NCBI GenBank assembly: GCA_007132495.1
Contig: SLOL01000156.1
Span: forward strand, 1-54,996
Direction: 5' to 3'
DNA length: 54,996 nt
Source: Balneolales bacterium
GTDB taxonomy: Bacteria; Bacteroidota; Rhodothermia; Balneolales; Natronogracilivirgulaceae
Below the pieces are notes generated by a model. That model saw only the letters and a list, made by a program, of their open reading frames with translations, was not told where the DNA came from and ran no database searches. The position numbers were made by a program, and so were the translations under genes. Within the stretch, counting starts at the first letter, position 1. Each line of letters opens with the position of its first letter. Positions 8,155 through 17,733 of this stretch are shown one piece after another.

Positions 8155-10497
8155 TTATTCTTCTTTCCTGGTTTCATCGGAGTCCGATTTGCTATCAGAA
8201 GCCTCCTTCTCTTTTTCAAGTCGGTGCTGCCTGGCCACTTCAACGGCTGATGGAAGGTGCGCATTGTCAACCGCCTCCTTTTCGTCTTTTTTGTCACCGG
8301 ATACGGACGACTTGGTGTCGGACTTCGCCTGATCCTGCTCTTTTCCGGATGATTTGGTAGTGCTGTCCGTGGTTTGAGAGGTTTTGGCCGGTGAATCTTT
8401 CGACTTTTCTGCGTTCTGTGTCGATTCTGTCGGTTTGGCCTGGTCCTGACTCGAGCCGGCGGCTGAAGGCTTGTCTTTATCCGGCTTTTGCTCGGAGGCA
8501 GCCGGTTCGGAGCGATCCCGCGATGATTTGTAATATTTCGCTTTCGTACTGGATCGCTTGGCCTGTTGGGGTGCCGGCCGGGATTTACGCTCCTGTGGTT
8601 TGCGTTCCGAATCCGGGGTTGTGGATTTCCGGGATGCGGGCGTCTTCCCGTCTTCCGACGCATCGGTTTTGTGATCTTGCCGCGACTTGGGTGCCGCCTT
8701 CTTCTCCGGCTTGGCGCTATCCGATTTTTTTCCGTCTGAAGGTTTGCCTTTAGACTGTGATGAACGGGATCCGCTTCGGTCGCCCCCCGCTTTTTTGCCG
8801 GGAGACTTTTTCGGATCCTTTTTGAAGTAATCCAGCCCGGGGTCATCTTTCTTCTTGTCGCCGGTGCCAATACTGCCAAGGTCGGTTTCGGTGATGGCCT
8901 TCTCAAGCGGCTGATTATGGATCACGGTATCGGTGATGTCAATCTCGGATTCAGGCAGCATGAACTTGTAATCATTCATGGACATGGTTTCATCACCCAG
9001 TAAATTCACATTTAAACGATAGGAAAAGATCCACTTGACCCGTTGACTGATCCATCCTCTCTGCATCATTGACCTGAGATATGGATTCAGGTGCAGATCC
9101 AGCGAATAGTGTCCTTTGTAGTTATACTTGAAACGGGTAAGCCAGCCTTCGATATCGGCAATAATTGTATTCTGTGATACAATACTGCCCGATCCACCAC
9201 ACATCGGGCAGACCTTGGAAACCGACTTGACCACACTGGGACGGATGCGCTGCCGGGTGATTTGAACCAGACCAAAATCGCTCATCGGCAACACATTGGT
9301 TTTGGCCCGGTCTTTACGGAATTCACGTTTCAGTTCATCATAGACTTTTTTCCGGTTGGAGTCTTCCCGCAGATCGATGAAGTCCACGACGATAATTCCG
9401 CCGATATCCCGCAGTCGGAGCTGTTTGGCAATCTCTCGCGCTGACTCCAGATTCGTTTTAAGCGAATTCTCTTCCTGCTCACGTTTGGCGGCATAACGGC
9501 CCGAATTTACATCCACCACATACATTGCCTCCGTCTGTTCAAATATCAGATAGCCGCCGCTGGGCATCTTGACTCTGGGACTGAATACCGAGTCCACGTC
9601 CCGGGAAATTTTCATGTAGTCGAAAATATGCTTGGACCCTTTGTAGAGCTCAATATTCGGCACCATGTTGGGAGCTACACGCGACACATACGACTTAATG
9701 GAACGGTAGATCTTGGCATCGTCGATCAGGATTCGGCTGTAGTCCTTGGCGAACAGATCCCGGACGAGGCTCTCGGTCATGTCCATATCCTGATGGAGCA
9801 GTGCAGGAGGCTTGGCATCTTTCAGTTTTTCCTGGATTTTATTCCATTTGTCGAGAACATCCTTGAGATCTTCATGGAGCGATTCTTCACTCTGTCCTTC
9901 GGCAAGTGTGCGTACAATGACGCCAAACCCGTCAGGAAGTACCGATGAGATGCACGAACGTAAACGGCGCCGCTCTTTGTGGCTGCGGATGCGTTTTGAG
10001 ACGGCTACATATTCGCCCATGGGAATCAAGACCAGGAACCGCCCGGCAACCGTAATATTTGTTGAAACCCGCGGCCCCTTTGACCCGATAGGCTCTTTTA
10101 CGATCTGTACCAGTACTTTCTGTTTCGATGCCAGCAGAGCACCGGCCCGGTTTTGTTCTTCGGTTATTGAGCCGTTTCCTGACCCCTTGATCTTCTGGAT
10201 CTGGTTCTCCTTTTTTCCTTTATCCGGGAGGGCCTCCTTACCATTGAGCATGATCAGATAATCTTCCAGGTGCTCACCGGTGTCGGAAAAGTGAAGAAAG
10301 GCGTCTTTTTGCGCCCCTAGGTTGATAAACGCCGCGCGTATACCGGCCATAACCTTGTGTACTTCGGCAAGGTATATGTTACCAACAGTGCGTTGGTTTT
10401 CCGGGGATTCTATAAATAGTTGGGCTAATTCACCATTTTCAATCAGGGCTACGCGGGTTTGATTGGCCGCCGCGTGTATGATGATTTGGTTTTTCAT
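8155..10497 (-). CDS. rng: Ribonuclease E/G with long disordered C-terminal tail
   Basis: Endoribonuclease for rRNA/tRNA maturation and mRNA decay. The catalytic core (about residues 1-545) has an N-terminal MKNQIIIHAAANQTRVALIE start, an S1 RNA-binding domain carrying a charged insertion, the metal-binding aspartates in VVDVNSGR and IVVDFIDL, and the Zn-link CPMCGGSG. The last 235 residues are almost entirely Lys, Ser, Asp, Glu, Pro and Gln with no predicted fold, ending near HLPSAVEVARQHRLEKEKE. Such tails in RNase E act as scaffolds and membrane/RNA tethers; here this is inference. The ATG at 10497 begins at the conserved N-terminus; an upstream ATG would add 13 non-conserved residues. hslV follows after 21 bases. 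Confidence 0.92.
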   Translation of the reverse strand: MKNQIIIHAAANQTRVALIENGELAQLFIESPENQRTVGNIYLAEVHKVMAGIRAAFINLGAQKDAFLHFSDTGEHLEDYLIMLNGKEALPDKGKKENQIQKIKGSGNGSITEEQNRAGALLASKQKVLVQIVKEPIGSKGPRVSTNITVAGRFLVLIPMGEYVAVSKRIRSHKERRRLRSCISSVLPDGFGVIVRTLAEGQSEESLHEDLKDVLDKWNKIQEKLKDAKPPALLHQDMDMTESLVRDLFAKDYSRILIDDAKIYRSIKSYVSRVAPNMVPNIELYKGSKHIFDYMKISRDVDSVFSPRVKMPSGGYLIFEQTEAMYVVDVNSGRYAAKREQEENSLKTNLESAREIAKQLRLRDIGGIIVVDFIDLREDSNRKKVYDELKREFRKDRAKTNVLPMSDFGLVQITRQRIRPSVVKSVSKVCPMCGGSGSIVSQNTIIADIEGWLTRFKYNYKGHYSLDLHLNPYLRSMMQRGWISQRVKWIFSYRLNVNLLGDETMSMNDYKFMLPESEIDITDTVIHNQPLEKAITETDLGSIGTGDKKKDDPGLDYFKKDPKKSPGKKAGGDRSGSRSSQSKGKPSDGKKSDSAKPEKKAAPKSRQDHKTDASEDGKTPASRKSTTPDSERKPQERKSRPAPQQAKRSSTKAKYYKSSRDRSEPAASEQKPDKDKPSAAGSSQDQAKPTESTQNAEKSKDSPAKTSQTTDSTTKSSGKEQDQAKSDTKSSVSGDKKDEKEAVDNAHLPSAVEVARQHRLEKEKEASDSKSDSDETRKEE

Positions 10498-10959
10498 GTG
10501 GATTCCGTATTGAAAAGCAGACGATGCAGGAATCAAAAGCCAAATCTCTGATTGGGAGAGTTATTGAAGTTCCATGGGTAGAAAAAGCCGATGTTTGTAT
10601 AATGGTTGACTCGTACATGCCGTTCTGCTTTTGGGATAATTTCTTTAATTTTTTTCGACAAAAGTGTTTGAATGCATCTTCTAAAATTTCTTCGTGGTTT
10701 TTGTTGATGGTTCCATAAACAACCACGAGATTTACCAGCTCCAATCAGAGATCAAAGAGAAGATGAATCGGTATCAAATTGCTGCTGTATATTCTGAAAC
10801 ACAGGGTATCGGATAAGTATTCTCCGGACATCTGTTCCTTCAGGGAACCTCTTTCAAGCCGGTTTGAATACGCAATGGTTGAATTACGATACATTGACTA
10901 TTAATATAATGTAAAAATAAGAATAAAGACAGTATCTATGTTATCCGCCCGGTATTGTT
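10498..10959. other. 462-base non-coding gap between murA and rng (rng leader region)
   Basis: AT-rich stretch with no convincing gene. It lies downstream of murA and upstream of rng, both on the minus strand. Open frames on both strands here match no family I recognise and one runs into the rng start. It probably holds the murA 3' end and the rng promoter and leader. E. coli RNase E autoregulates through its long 5' leader, so a similar role is possible. No TAnnTTTG box could be assigned with confidence on the minus strand. Confidence 0.5.
10692..10728 (-). promoter_or_regulatory. Hairpin in the presumed rng leader
   Basis: An exact eight-base inverted repeat, TCGTGGTT and AACCACGA, separated by 21 bases, lies about 195-230 bases upstream of the rng ATG. 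It has no T run, so it is not a standard terminator. It could be an RNA stem used in RNase-dependent autoregulation or a protein-binding site; chance is also possible in AT-rich DNA. Confidence 0.3.
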
Positions 10960-12234
10960 TTACGGGTTTTCCTCGATCCGCCTGATATTGGCACCGACCC
11001 GGTTCAGCTTCTCTTCGAGCTTCTCATAGCCGCGGTCAAGGTGATATACTCTGAGCACTTCGGTTTCACCCCGGGCAGCCATGCCGGCCATAACCAGACT
11101 TACACTTGCCCTCAGGTCCGTACTCATGACCGAAGCCCCTTTCAACCCGGACCGGCCGGTTACGGTAACCTGGTTCTCGTGGCGGGTAACATCGCCACCG
11201 AGGCGGTTCAGTTCCGGAACATAACTGAACCGGTCGGGGTATATATGGTCAATGATCGTGGATTTTCCGCGAGCACGGGTCATCATTGTAGCCCACTGTG
11301 CCTGCAAGTCTGTTGGAAATCCCGGATAAATTGCTGTCTCAACAGAAACAGGGGGCAATTCGTCGTTGGCCCGGATACGGATCGTGTCTTCACGGATATC
11401 GAGGCCGGTCTTCAGTTTGGCAAATGTAGTGGTGAAAGAACCAAGATCTTTTTCCAGGGTATTCGTCAGAGTAAGGTCGGATCCGGGCAGCATGGCCGCT
11501 GCAATCATGTATGTACCGGTTTCAATCCGGTCGGGAATATTGTTCATAATGCCGCCGCTGATGTGCTCCACACCCTCTATGGTCAATGTGGGAGTACCGG
11601 CCCCTTCTATGCGTGCACCGAGCCGGTTCAGGTTTTCGCACAAATTTACGACATCGGGCTCCATGGCGGCATTGCGGATGACGGAAGTGCCGCGGGATTT
11701 GACGGACGCCAGTACCAGATTGACCGTAGCACCGACACTGCTTGGATTCATTTCGAACGTTCCTCCGGGAAGCCGACCATCAGGAGCTTTGGCGATGATA
11801 TAGCCCTGATCCATGTCGATATCGGCACCCAGTGCACGGAATCCATCAAGATGGAGATTCACCGGTCGTGGGCCCCAGGCGCATCCACCGGGCAGCGAGA
11901 CCCGGGCATAACCCGCCACTCCTAATAAAGCACCGGTCATGTAAAACGATGCCCGCATTTTTCGCACCAAATCGTATGGTGCCTCGTAATGATAGATGCC
12001 TCCCGAATCCACCAGCAGCTTGCTCTCTTTTTCATCGAATTCGAGACGGGTTCCCGTCACCCGGATCACATTGTTGAATGTGTAAATGTCGTTAAGCTGC
12101 GGGACGTTAGTGATGGTAATCGGATCGTCGGCCAGCATGGCGGCTGCCATCAACGGTAAAGCAGCATTTTTCGATCCGCTTATCGGCAGCGACCCCTTTA
12201 ATGGCGTGCCGCCCTGAATGATAAATTTGTCCAA
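10960..12234 (-). CDS. murA: UDP-N-acetylglucosamine 1-carboxyvinyltransferase
   Basis: Transfers enolpyruvate from PEP to UDP-GlcNAc, the first committed step of peptidoglycan synthesis, in the cytoplasm. The 424-residue protein starts MDKFIIQGGTPLKGSLPISGSKNAALPL, with the substrate-binding Lys-Asn pair, and carries LPGGCAWGPRPVNLHLDG, whose Cys is the PEP-binding and fosfomycin-target residue. The second EPSP-synthase-like lobe has DRIETGTYMIAAAM and YPGFPTDLQAQ. It follows the small winged-helix-like gene by 63 bases on the same strand and may share its transcript. Confidence 0.96.
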   Translation of the reverse strand: MDKFIIQGGTPLKGSLPISGSKNAALPLMAAAMLADDPITITNVPQLNDIYTFNNVIRVTGTRLEFDEKESKLLVDSGGIYHYEAPYDLVRKMRASFYMTGALLGVAGYARVSLPGGCAWGPRPVNLHLDGFRALGADIDMDQGYIIAKAPDGRLPGGTFEMNPSSVGATVNLVLASVKSRGTSVIRNAAMEPDVVNLCENLNRLGARIEGAGTPTLTIEGVEHISGGIMNNIPDRIETGTYMIAAAMLPGSDLTLTNTLEKDLGSFTTTFAKLKTGLDIREDTIRIRANDELPPVSVETAIYPGFPTDLQAQWATMMTRARGKSTIIDHIYPDRFSYVPELNRLGGDVTRHENQVTVTGRSGLKGASVMSTDLRASVSLVMAGMAARGETEVLRVYHLDRGYEKLEEKLNRVGANIRRIEENP

Positions 12235-12297
12235 TGGTTTTGTGTAAAGCTATGAGTGGTTATTGTAATGTTGGATAACAAGAGAACCGGCATGTGG

Positions 12298-12558
12298 TTA
12301 GTACATGGCGTTCATTCCCGATTTGGTCGCCCGGTAATAAAAAAACTCCGGATGGTCATTGTCGAAATGTCTGACTTTTTGGCCAACTTTACCACCGTGC
12401 CCCTCATACACCTCAATCATGTTGTGATGAGAAAGAGCGATCAGATCGTCACGGATCTCTCCGTAAGAGAGCCCGGTCTCCTCACGAATGTGATCGTAGG
12501 ATTCCGTAAAGATCAGAATCTGCAGAATCCGGCGCTGGCTGTCGGTAATTCCGGTCAT
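12298..12558 (-). CDS. Small winged-helix-like protein, function unknown
   Basis: An 86-residue protein that I do not recognise as a named family. The first 50 residues (TDSQRRILQILIFTESYDHIREETGLSYGEIRDDLIALSHHNMIEV, in part) have the spacing of a helix-turn-helix followed by a wing, and the C-terminus is rich in aromatic and charged residues. Its ATG lies two bases after the stop of the upstream lipoprotein gene, which argues strongly for a real, co-translated gene. murA follows after 63 bases. It could be a small DNA-binding regulator or an adaptor; that is inference. Confidence 0.6.
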   Translation of the reverse strand: MTGITDSQRRILQILIFTESYDHIREETGLSYGEIRDDLIALSHHNMIEVYEGHGGKVGQKVRHFDNDHPEFFYYRATKSGMNAMY

Positions 12559-12560
12559 CG

Positions 12561-13109
12561 TTATTTGAGTTTTATATCACCATAGGTGATCAGATTGTTT
12601 CGATTGTCAAAGATAAAAAGCCGGTGCAAACCGTCATTGACCTGCCGTGCATTGCTGTAATTGTTATGCCGGTCAAAGTTCTCCGGATAGATTTCGAATA
12701 CCATCAAGCCCGGTTCCAGCGGTGAACGGTCATGCTGATAGAGGGTTCTTCGATTCATGCTGTCAAACATATCGTAAAATGCCTCGGCCCGCAATCCGTC
12801 AACCGTCCGGCTGCCGCTGATGTATAACTCAATCTGCACCGGATCATGATGGGTCGGGTTGGGGAAAGGCGGAGTTTCAATTTCAACAGACCCCTGAAAC
12901 ATCGGGCCAATGTTCCAGTCACCTTCATCTTTGCTGACGATTTCACCATGCGGGGTCGTCTCGGTGTAATTTTCCGGCATCCGGAACGCTTCCTGCTCAA
13001 ATTCCTTTTGGTCCTCGCTCCGGCTGCATGCCGCAATGAAAAGCAGTGCAACCATCATGAGGAGCGGCAAGTCCGGCTTTCCGGGATTTTGTATGTTGAT
13101 AACGATCAT
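12561..13109 (-). CDS. Predicted envelope lipoprotein, unknown function
   Basis: A 182-residue protein with a signal sequence ending in LLFIAAC, a lipobox, so it should be lipidated and exported. The mature part (NIGPMFQGSVEIETPPFPNPTH, then PVQIELYISGSRTVDGLRAEAFYD) looks like a beta-rich domain with an extracellular Ig-like feel, and it ends in FDNRNNLITYGDIKLK. No named family is recognised. An internal ATG at 13058 would leave a very short signal sequence, so the first ATG is kept. It is followed within two bases by the small winged-helix-like gene. It is divergent from the Spx/YffB-like gene across a 218-base promoter region. Confidence 0.65.
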   Translation of the reverse strand: MIVINIQNPGKPDLPLLMMVALLFIAACSRSEDQKEFEQEAFRMPENYTETTPHGEIVSKDEGDWNIGPMFQGSVEIETPPFPNPTHHDPVQIELYISGSRTVDGLRAEAFYDMFDSMNRRTLYQHDRSPLEPGLMVFEIYPENFDRHNNYSNARQVNDGLHRLFIFDNRNNLITYGDIKLK

Positions 13110-13327
13110 TTGATGTTTTACACCTGTTAACGTGAAACCTTTTATGCACCATTTTCACGGGATAATACGTAATTTACGAAACTGAATTCAAAGTTGAGTT
13201 CTTTAGCACCTGTTCATTTTATGTAATTTGTAACGTCAGATGAATCACCATGAGGGTATTAAGACATGCACCTGTGAATATGAGCAGGTACCCGGTCATG
13301 GTTCTTCACCTAAAATATCAACGCAAT

Positions 13328-13678
13328 ATGCTGGAAGTAATTGGCATCACTAACTGTAATACTGTAAAAAAAACCAGGCAGTGGCTGGAGCAGAAGGATA
13401 TACACTACTCATTCCGTGACCTGAAAAAAGAGCCGTTATCCCCGAATGAACTGGCCGATCTGGTTATGAAAGCCGGACTTGAAACGCTCGTCAACCGTCG
13501 GGGAAGAAAATGGAAAATGCTCGGACTGGCCGACAAGCAGCTCTCTGATAACGATCTTTTCGAGGTGCTGCTGGAGCACCAGACCATGATCAAACGTCCT
13601 GTTTTACGTTATGGAGAAGCGGTGATGGTCGGTTTCGATGAGGATGCCGTGGCGACATTTATTGAGGAGGGGAGTTGA
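13328..13678 (+). CDS. ArsC/Spx-family protein (YffB-like)
   Basis: A 116-residue thioredoxin-fold protein of the ArsC/Spx family. GITNCNTVKKTRQWLEQKDIHY, LVNRRGRKWKMLG and IKRPVLRYGEAVMVGF follow the E. coli YffB pattern closely. There is one N-terminal Cys in a CNT context rather than CxxC, so a true arsenate reductase is unlikely; relatives are glutathione-dependent reductases or RNA-polymerase-binding Spx regulators. The frame extends upstream to 13250, but the ATG at 13328 starts exactly at the conserved beta strand MLEVIGITNC. Its stop overlaps the start of the DUF3108 gene. Confidence 0.85.
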   Translation: MLEVIGITNCNTVKKTRQWLEQKDIHYSFRDLKKEPLSPNELADLVMKAGLETLVNRRGRKWKMLGLADKQLSDNDLFEVLLEHQTMIKRPVLRYGEAVMVGFDEDAVATFIEEGS

Positions 13679-14601
13679 TGTTGTTCCGCACCCTGTCGGG
13701 CTTGCTTGTTTGTTTCGGATTGTATTTGTGGATCCTGGGAGGGGAGCATACCGCCGAGAGTGGAGAAGCCGCCTTCCTGACCGGATCCATGGAATCCCGA
13801 TATGTTATCACTGCGGGATCAGCCACGCTTTTAACAGCATCTCCGGAAGACGTTCACGGCAGAATGGAACCGGCGGGGCGGAGGGCATCGTCAGGACCAC
13901 CGGATATTCATACCCTGCAGAACATAAATGAGCGGTTTACCTATGAAGTACGATACGGTTTTCTGCGACTCGGGGATGTCCATGTTTATTTAAAAGGAGA
14001 TACGCTCTACCAGGATACCCCTGCCGTACACATGGTTACCGAAATGGTTTCCAATCGTCGCCTGCCGCTCATCGGATACCGGGAAGTTCACTATCACAGC
14101 TTTCTGGCCTATAACGACAGTATTCCGTACGGACTTCGATTCTGGCAGAACAGTCTGCACCGGGATAAGTTCGAGCGCTATCTGTATGAATTTGACTATG
14201 CGTCCGGCAACGTCTACAGTTTTGAGGAGGGGGAAGCGGTGGATACTCTGGATTTGTCGCGGCCGGGTGACGGAGGTCCGGCCGTCATGTACTACTCCCG
14301 AATGTTTGCCGGAACAGCAGGGGATAGAACCTACCCCATCTACATTGATCACGAGCAGTCGGAAATTGAAATGAGTTTTACAGATCGGCAGGAGTCCTAT
14401 GACTCGCCCGCTTTTCCTGATGAGGATATAAAAGCCTATATTATGAATGGAAATGCCGATTTCGAAGGCCCTTTCGGCTTTTCCGGAGAGTTCACCGCCT
14501 TTTATAAAGATGACGATCTGCGTATTCCCCTGGAGGCCAGAGTCAGTATCTGGCTGGGCAGTGTGCGGGTGCGTCTTACGGAATATGAACGTTTGCAATA
14601 A
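13678..14601 (+). CDS. DUF3108 domain protein, exported
   Basis: A 307-residue protein with an N-terminal hydrophobic export segment (about residues 2-20). From about residue 85 it matches DUF3108: [26 protein letters not shown], the [16 protein letters not shown] region, a [14 protein letters not shown] block and a closing [23 protein letters not shown]. The family is periplasmic or outer-membrane associated and of unknown biochemical role. The ATG at 13678 overlaps the previous stop (TGATG) and is preferred over the TTG just before it. Its own stop shares one base with the dut ATG, so this is a tightly packed operon. Confidence 0.85.
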   Translation: MLFRTLSGLLVCFGLYLWILGGEHTAESGEAAFLTGSMESRYVITAGSATLLTASPEDVHGRMEPAGRRASSGPPDIHTLQNINERFTYEVRYGFLRLGDVHVYLKGDTLYQDTPAVHMVTEMVSNRRLPLIGYREVHYHSFLAYNDSIPYGLRFWQNSLHRDKFERYLYEFDYASGNVYSFEEGEAVDTLDLSRPGDGGPAVMYYSRMFAGTAGDRTYPIYIDHEQSEIEMSFTDRQESYDSPAFPDEDIKAYIMNGNADFEGPFGFSGEFTAFYKDDDLRIPLEARVSIWLGSVRVRLTEYERLQ

Positions 14602-15044
14602 TGAAGGTTTATTTCAAAATATTACCACATGCCGAAACCCTGGAGCTGCCATCCTATGCGACATCGGCTTCGGCCGGACTGGATTTAAGAGCGGCAATTG
14701 ACCATCCGGTGTATCTGGAACCCGGTGAGCGGAAGCTGATTCCGACCGGTTTGCAGATGGCGCTTCCAGAGGGCTATGAAGCACAAATCCGCCCCCGCAG
14801 CGGACTGGCATTCCGGCACGGGATTACGATGCTGAATACCCCCGGCACCATTGACTCCGACTACCGGGGGGAAGTGAAAGTACTTGCCGTAAATCTGGGG
14901 CAGGAGACATATGAAATCCTGCATGGTGACCGTATCGCCCAAATGGTAATAGCACCGGTAAGCAGGGCAGAGATTGTTGTTACCGGTGAACTTCCTGATA
15001 CCGAACGCGGAGATGGAGGATTCGGAAGCACGGGAAAAAAGTGA
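14601..15044 (+). CDS. dut: dUTP diphosphatase
   Basis: Hydrolyses dUTP to dUMP and pyrophosphate, keeping uracil out of DNA and supplying dUMP to thymidylate synthase. The 147-residue protein has all five trimeric dUTPase motifs: [44 protein letters not shown] and the C-terminal [10 protein letters not shown] arm that closes over the active site. It shares one base with the preceding stop and overlaps the following MFS gene by four bases. It complements the dCTP deaminase at 2.2-3.4 kb. Confidence 0.96.
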   Translation: MKVYFKILPHAETLELPSYATSASAGLDLRAAIDHPVYLEPGERKLIPTGLQMALPEGYEAQIRPRSGLAFRHGITMLNTPGTIDSDYRGEVKVLAVNLGQETYEILHGDRIAQMVIAPVSRAEIVVTGELPDTERGDGGFGSTGKK

Positions 15045-16342
15045 ACAGGCTCACTCCATACCTCACACTTCTTAAGACCAATCACCACTTTCGCAGAGTC
15101 TGGTTAAGCCAGATTGTCTCCAATTTTGGTGACTGGTTTGGAGTGATCGCTGTATTTACCATTGTGCTCAAGTACTCCGACTCGGAGTTTCTGCTGGGCA
15201 TGGTCATTGTCTCCAAATTTCTCTCATTTGCCGTTATTTCTCCCTTTGCGGGGTATGTGGCCGATCGGTTTGATCGCAGAATGCTGATGATATGCTGTGA
15301 CTTCGGACGGGGTGCTGTCGTGCTGAGCTTTTTGTTGGTTCGTGATCCGTCCATGCTCTGGCTGGTATATGTGCTGACTACCTTGCAGATGGGATTCGCC
15401 GCTGTATTTGAGCCTGCCAAACAGGCCTCCATACCCAATATCACCACCTCTGATGAGCTGGTACGAGCTAATATCATATCCAACCTCTCCTGGAGTATTA
15501 TCTTTACTACAGGCATGGGAATCGGTGGACTGGCTACCGCCTGGATGGGAACCGACTGGGTGTTTGTCGTAAACGGAACCGGCTATATCTTTTCGACCTG
15601 GTTTCTTTTCAAGGCCGTCATCCCGCATCGAAGGGATGAAAAGACGATGCTTGCTTTGAGCAATCCTGTGCGCGGTATTGCTGACGGGTACCGGTTTATC
15701 TTTGCCAATCCGCACATTTTGCGACCGGCTCTGGCCAAGGGCACCATTACCTTCTTTTTGGGAGCTTTGGCCTATATGTTGATACTGGTGTCGGAAGAGA
15801 TCCTGTTAATGGGGAGCATCGGTCTCGGTCTGCTCTATGCAAGCCGGGGGTTTGGAACGGCCGTAGGTCCCGTTCTTGTGCGCCGCTACATCAGTGACGA
15901 ACGGAAATGGGTTATGTTAATGGGAGCAGCCATGATTTCATCCGGTTTTTTCTACCTTGTACTGGGTGCCATGAATATGGTGTGGGTGATGGTTCTTCTC
16001 GTATTTCTGGCTCACTGCGGATCAGGGGCCAACTGGGTGATGAGTACCGTATTATTGCAAAAAAGATCTCCCGATGAGTTCCGGGGGCGCATATTCAGTT
16101 CGGAATGGCTGTTGTTTACCCTTTCACAGGCATTCTCGGTAACCTGTGTCTCAATGATCATGGAATTCGAACTGCTCACGCTGCAACAGGCCATCTGGGC
16201 TTATGCAGCCGGACTTGTGATCACCGGACTGGTCTGGTTGGCAGTCGTTGCAAGAAAAGAGTCGCGTTGGCATCGCATGGTATCTGCGCAACAAATGCGC
16301 AGTGAAATGCGGGAGCACCATCTGTTACAAACCTGCGAATGA
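15041..16342 (+). CDS. MFS transporter, probable efflux
   Basis: A 433-residue integral membrane protein with about 12 hydrophobic segments. After the first helix pair it carries [22 protein letters not shown], the MFS loop 2-3 motif, and [19 protein letters not shown] in the central loop, which resembles the EntS/transmembrane-effector branch of MFS efflux pumps. The GTG start overlaps the dut stop by four bases. The substrate cannot be inferred; its place between dut and coaX looks like operon packing rather than a shared pathway. Confidence 0.85.
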   Translation: MNRLTPYLTLLKTNHHFRRVWLSQIVSNFGDWFGVIAVFTIVLKYSDSEFLLGMVIVSKFLSFAVISPFAGYVADRFDRRMLMICCDFGRGAVVLSFLLVRDPSMLWLVYVLTTLQMGFAAVFEPAKQASIPNITTSDELVRANIISNLSWSIIFTTGMGIGGLATAWMGTDWVFVVNGTGYIFSTWFLFKAVIPHRRDEKTMLALSNPVRGIADGYRFIFANPHILRPALAKGTITFFLGALAYMLILVSEEILLMGSIGLGLLYASRGFGTAVGPVLVRRYISDERKWVMLMGAAMISSGFFYLVLGAMNMVWVMVLLVFLAHCGSGANWVMSTVLLQKRSPDEFRGRIFSSEWLLFTLSQAFSVTCVSMIMEFELLTLQQAIWAYAAGLVITGLVWLAVVARKESRWHRMVSAQQMRSEMREHHLLQTCE

Positions 16343-16379
16343 GTTGTCCATTTTTCCCAAACTGGTTATGATAAAAGCT

Positions 16380-17105
16380 ATGCGGAAGACCCTTTATATT
16401 GATGCCGGCAACAGCAGCATGAAAGTCGCTGCTCATGATGGGGATGAGTGGGAGCTTATTGCCACTTTTTCATATGACCGCTCCGGCCTGGCAGAAAACC
16501 TGCGTGAGTTATGCCGTGAATACAGTAATGTAGCGGTCGCTTCTGTAAAGCGGTCGTGGCAACCGTCACATTTTGAAGAGTTGCTTGACCGTGATATATC
16601 CGGAATTACCCGCTGGGATATTCCGTCTGGCCGCATTCGCTACCGCTCTGTAGAATCATTCGGAATCGATCGCTTTCTTGGCTGCCTGGGCGCCTGGAGC
16701 CTCAGTGGTACGGCTGTCATCGTATCTGACGCCGGAACGGCTTGTACCATAGATATCATGGACCGGGACGGGGTGTTCAGAGGTGGAGTCATTATGCCGG
16801 GTATCTACGCCATGGAAAAGGCACTTGTATCCGGAACCGACGGGCTCTTCCAGGTCGGGAGCAAACTTCCCGCCGAGTGGCCGCCACAATCCACAGAAAC
16901 GGCTCTCCAGGCCGGCCTTTCCGGTTCTTATCTGGCTGCATGGGAAATGCACGTACGGAGACATCGGGAACTTTATCCCGACGCCCGGCTATGGGTTACC
17001 GGTGGCGACTCTGCATTTCTGAAACAGCACGCATCGTTTGATATGCATACGCACAGCTTTCTGGTATTTGAAGGGATGCGTAAGTGGTTTTCAATGATCC
17101 CGTAA
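16380..17105 (+). CDS. coaX: Type III pantothenate kinase
   Basis: Phosphorylates pantothenate in the first step of CoA synthesis; type III enzymes are insensitive to CoA feedback and need a monovalent cation. The sequence has the ASKHA-fold motifs: LYIDAGNSSMKV at the start, FGIDRFLGCLGAW, DAGTACTIDIMDRDGVFRGG, IMPGIYAMEKAL and WVTGGDSAF. The frame is open to 16248 inside the MFS gene, but the family begins at the first beta strand, so the ATG at 16380 is preferred (16368 is the alternative). No clear ribosome-binding site is seen before either. It is the last gene of the Spx-DUF3108-dut-MFS-coaX run. Confidence 0.92.
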   Translation: MRKTLYIDAGNSSMKVAAHDGDEWELIATFSYDRSGLAENLRELCREYSNVAVASVKRSWQPSHFEELLDRDISGITRWDIPSGRIRYRSVESFGIDRFLGCLGAWSLSGTAVIVSDAGTACTIDIMDRDGVFRGGVIMPGIYAMEKALVSGTDGLFQVGSKLPAEWPPQSTETALQAGLSGSYLAAWEMHVRRHRELYPDARLWVTGGDSAFLKQHASFDMHTHSFLVFEGMRKWFSMIP

Positions 17106-17138
17106 AGCAAGCTTAAACGCTGGCTCAAACACAGGAGC

Positions 17139-17624
17139 TTATTCAAGCCGGAACGTTACCGGAAGGGCATAGAGCACCGCTACGGTCTGGCCTTCATGTC
17201 GTCCGGGGCTGAATTCCACTCGTTGAATGGCATTGATGGCGGCCTGTCCACAGCCCCCGCCGATATCCCTGAGTATTTCCGGGTTGTGAACATTGCCCTG
17301 GGCGTCTATGATAAACTGAATGACCACACGACCCTGAATCTCCGCTCTCATTGCACGCTCCGGATAGTTGAGATGCTTGTACAATTCCTCAATACCGCCG
17401 ACGATTTCAGGCATTTCATCGACAACACGGTAAACGTCATCGTCATCGGCACTCATATCGGTAGCCGTCAGCGCGGTTAACCCGGAATGAGGAGCGGCTG
17501 CCGCTTGTGTGAACTTTGTATGACCGATAGCGGCCGATAAAATCAAAATAATGAGGCTAATGGCAAATAATGCTTGTATGCGACCCATTGTTGTGAAAAC
17601 AGAAGAGAATAATGGATTTAACAT
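17139..17624 (-). CDS. TonB C-terminal domain protein
   Basis: A 161-residue protein with an N-terminal membrane segment (about residues 18-36), a short linker and a TonB C-terminal domain: MPEIVGGIEELYKHLNYPERAMRAEIQGRVVIQFIIDAQGN, in part, then AAINAIQRVEFSPGRHEGQTVAV. The linker is much shorter than in classical TonB and lacks a long Pro-rich stretch, so it may not span the periplasm. Such short TonB-domain proteins are common in Bacteroidota. ExbB/ExbD genes are not nearby. A second ATG at 17588 would start just before the membrane segment. Confidence 0.8.
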   Translation of the reverse strand: MLNPLFSSVFTTMGRIQALFAISLIILILSAAIGHTKFTQAAAAPHSGLTALTATDMSADDDDVYRVVDEMPEIVGGIEELYKHLNYPERAMRAEIQGRVVIQFIIDAQGNVHNPEILRDIGGGCGQAAINAIQRVEFSPGRHEGQTVAVLYALPVTFRLE

Positions 17625-17733
17625 AATGATATCTGAATGGTTGTAAATTCAAGTTGTCTCCGGGTATGCCGTGATACCGCTTTACGGGATTATCGACTTT
17701 ATTATTTTTTTTTAAAGTATTTGTATCCGTTTT

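Noticed and set aside
8118-8906. 262-codon Arg/Pro-rich frame overlapping the rng tail
   Set aside because: It is a shifted reading of the low-complexity tail of rng on the same strand.
10439-10744. Open reading frame of 101 codons on the minus strand overlapping the rng start
   Set aside because: It overlaps the conserved rng N-terminus, matches no known family and has no supporting neighbour.
11041-11925. 294-codon antisense frame across murA
   Set aside because: Shadow of murA; no family motifs.
13328-13678. Arsenate reductase
   Set aside because: The single N-terminal Cys and the YffB-like pattern do not support arsenate reduction, and no ars genes are near.
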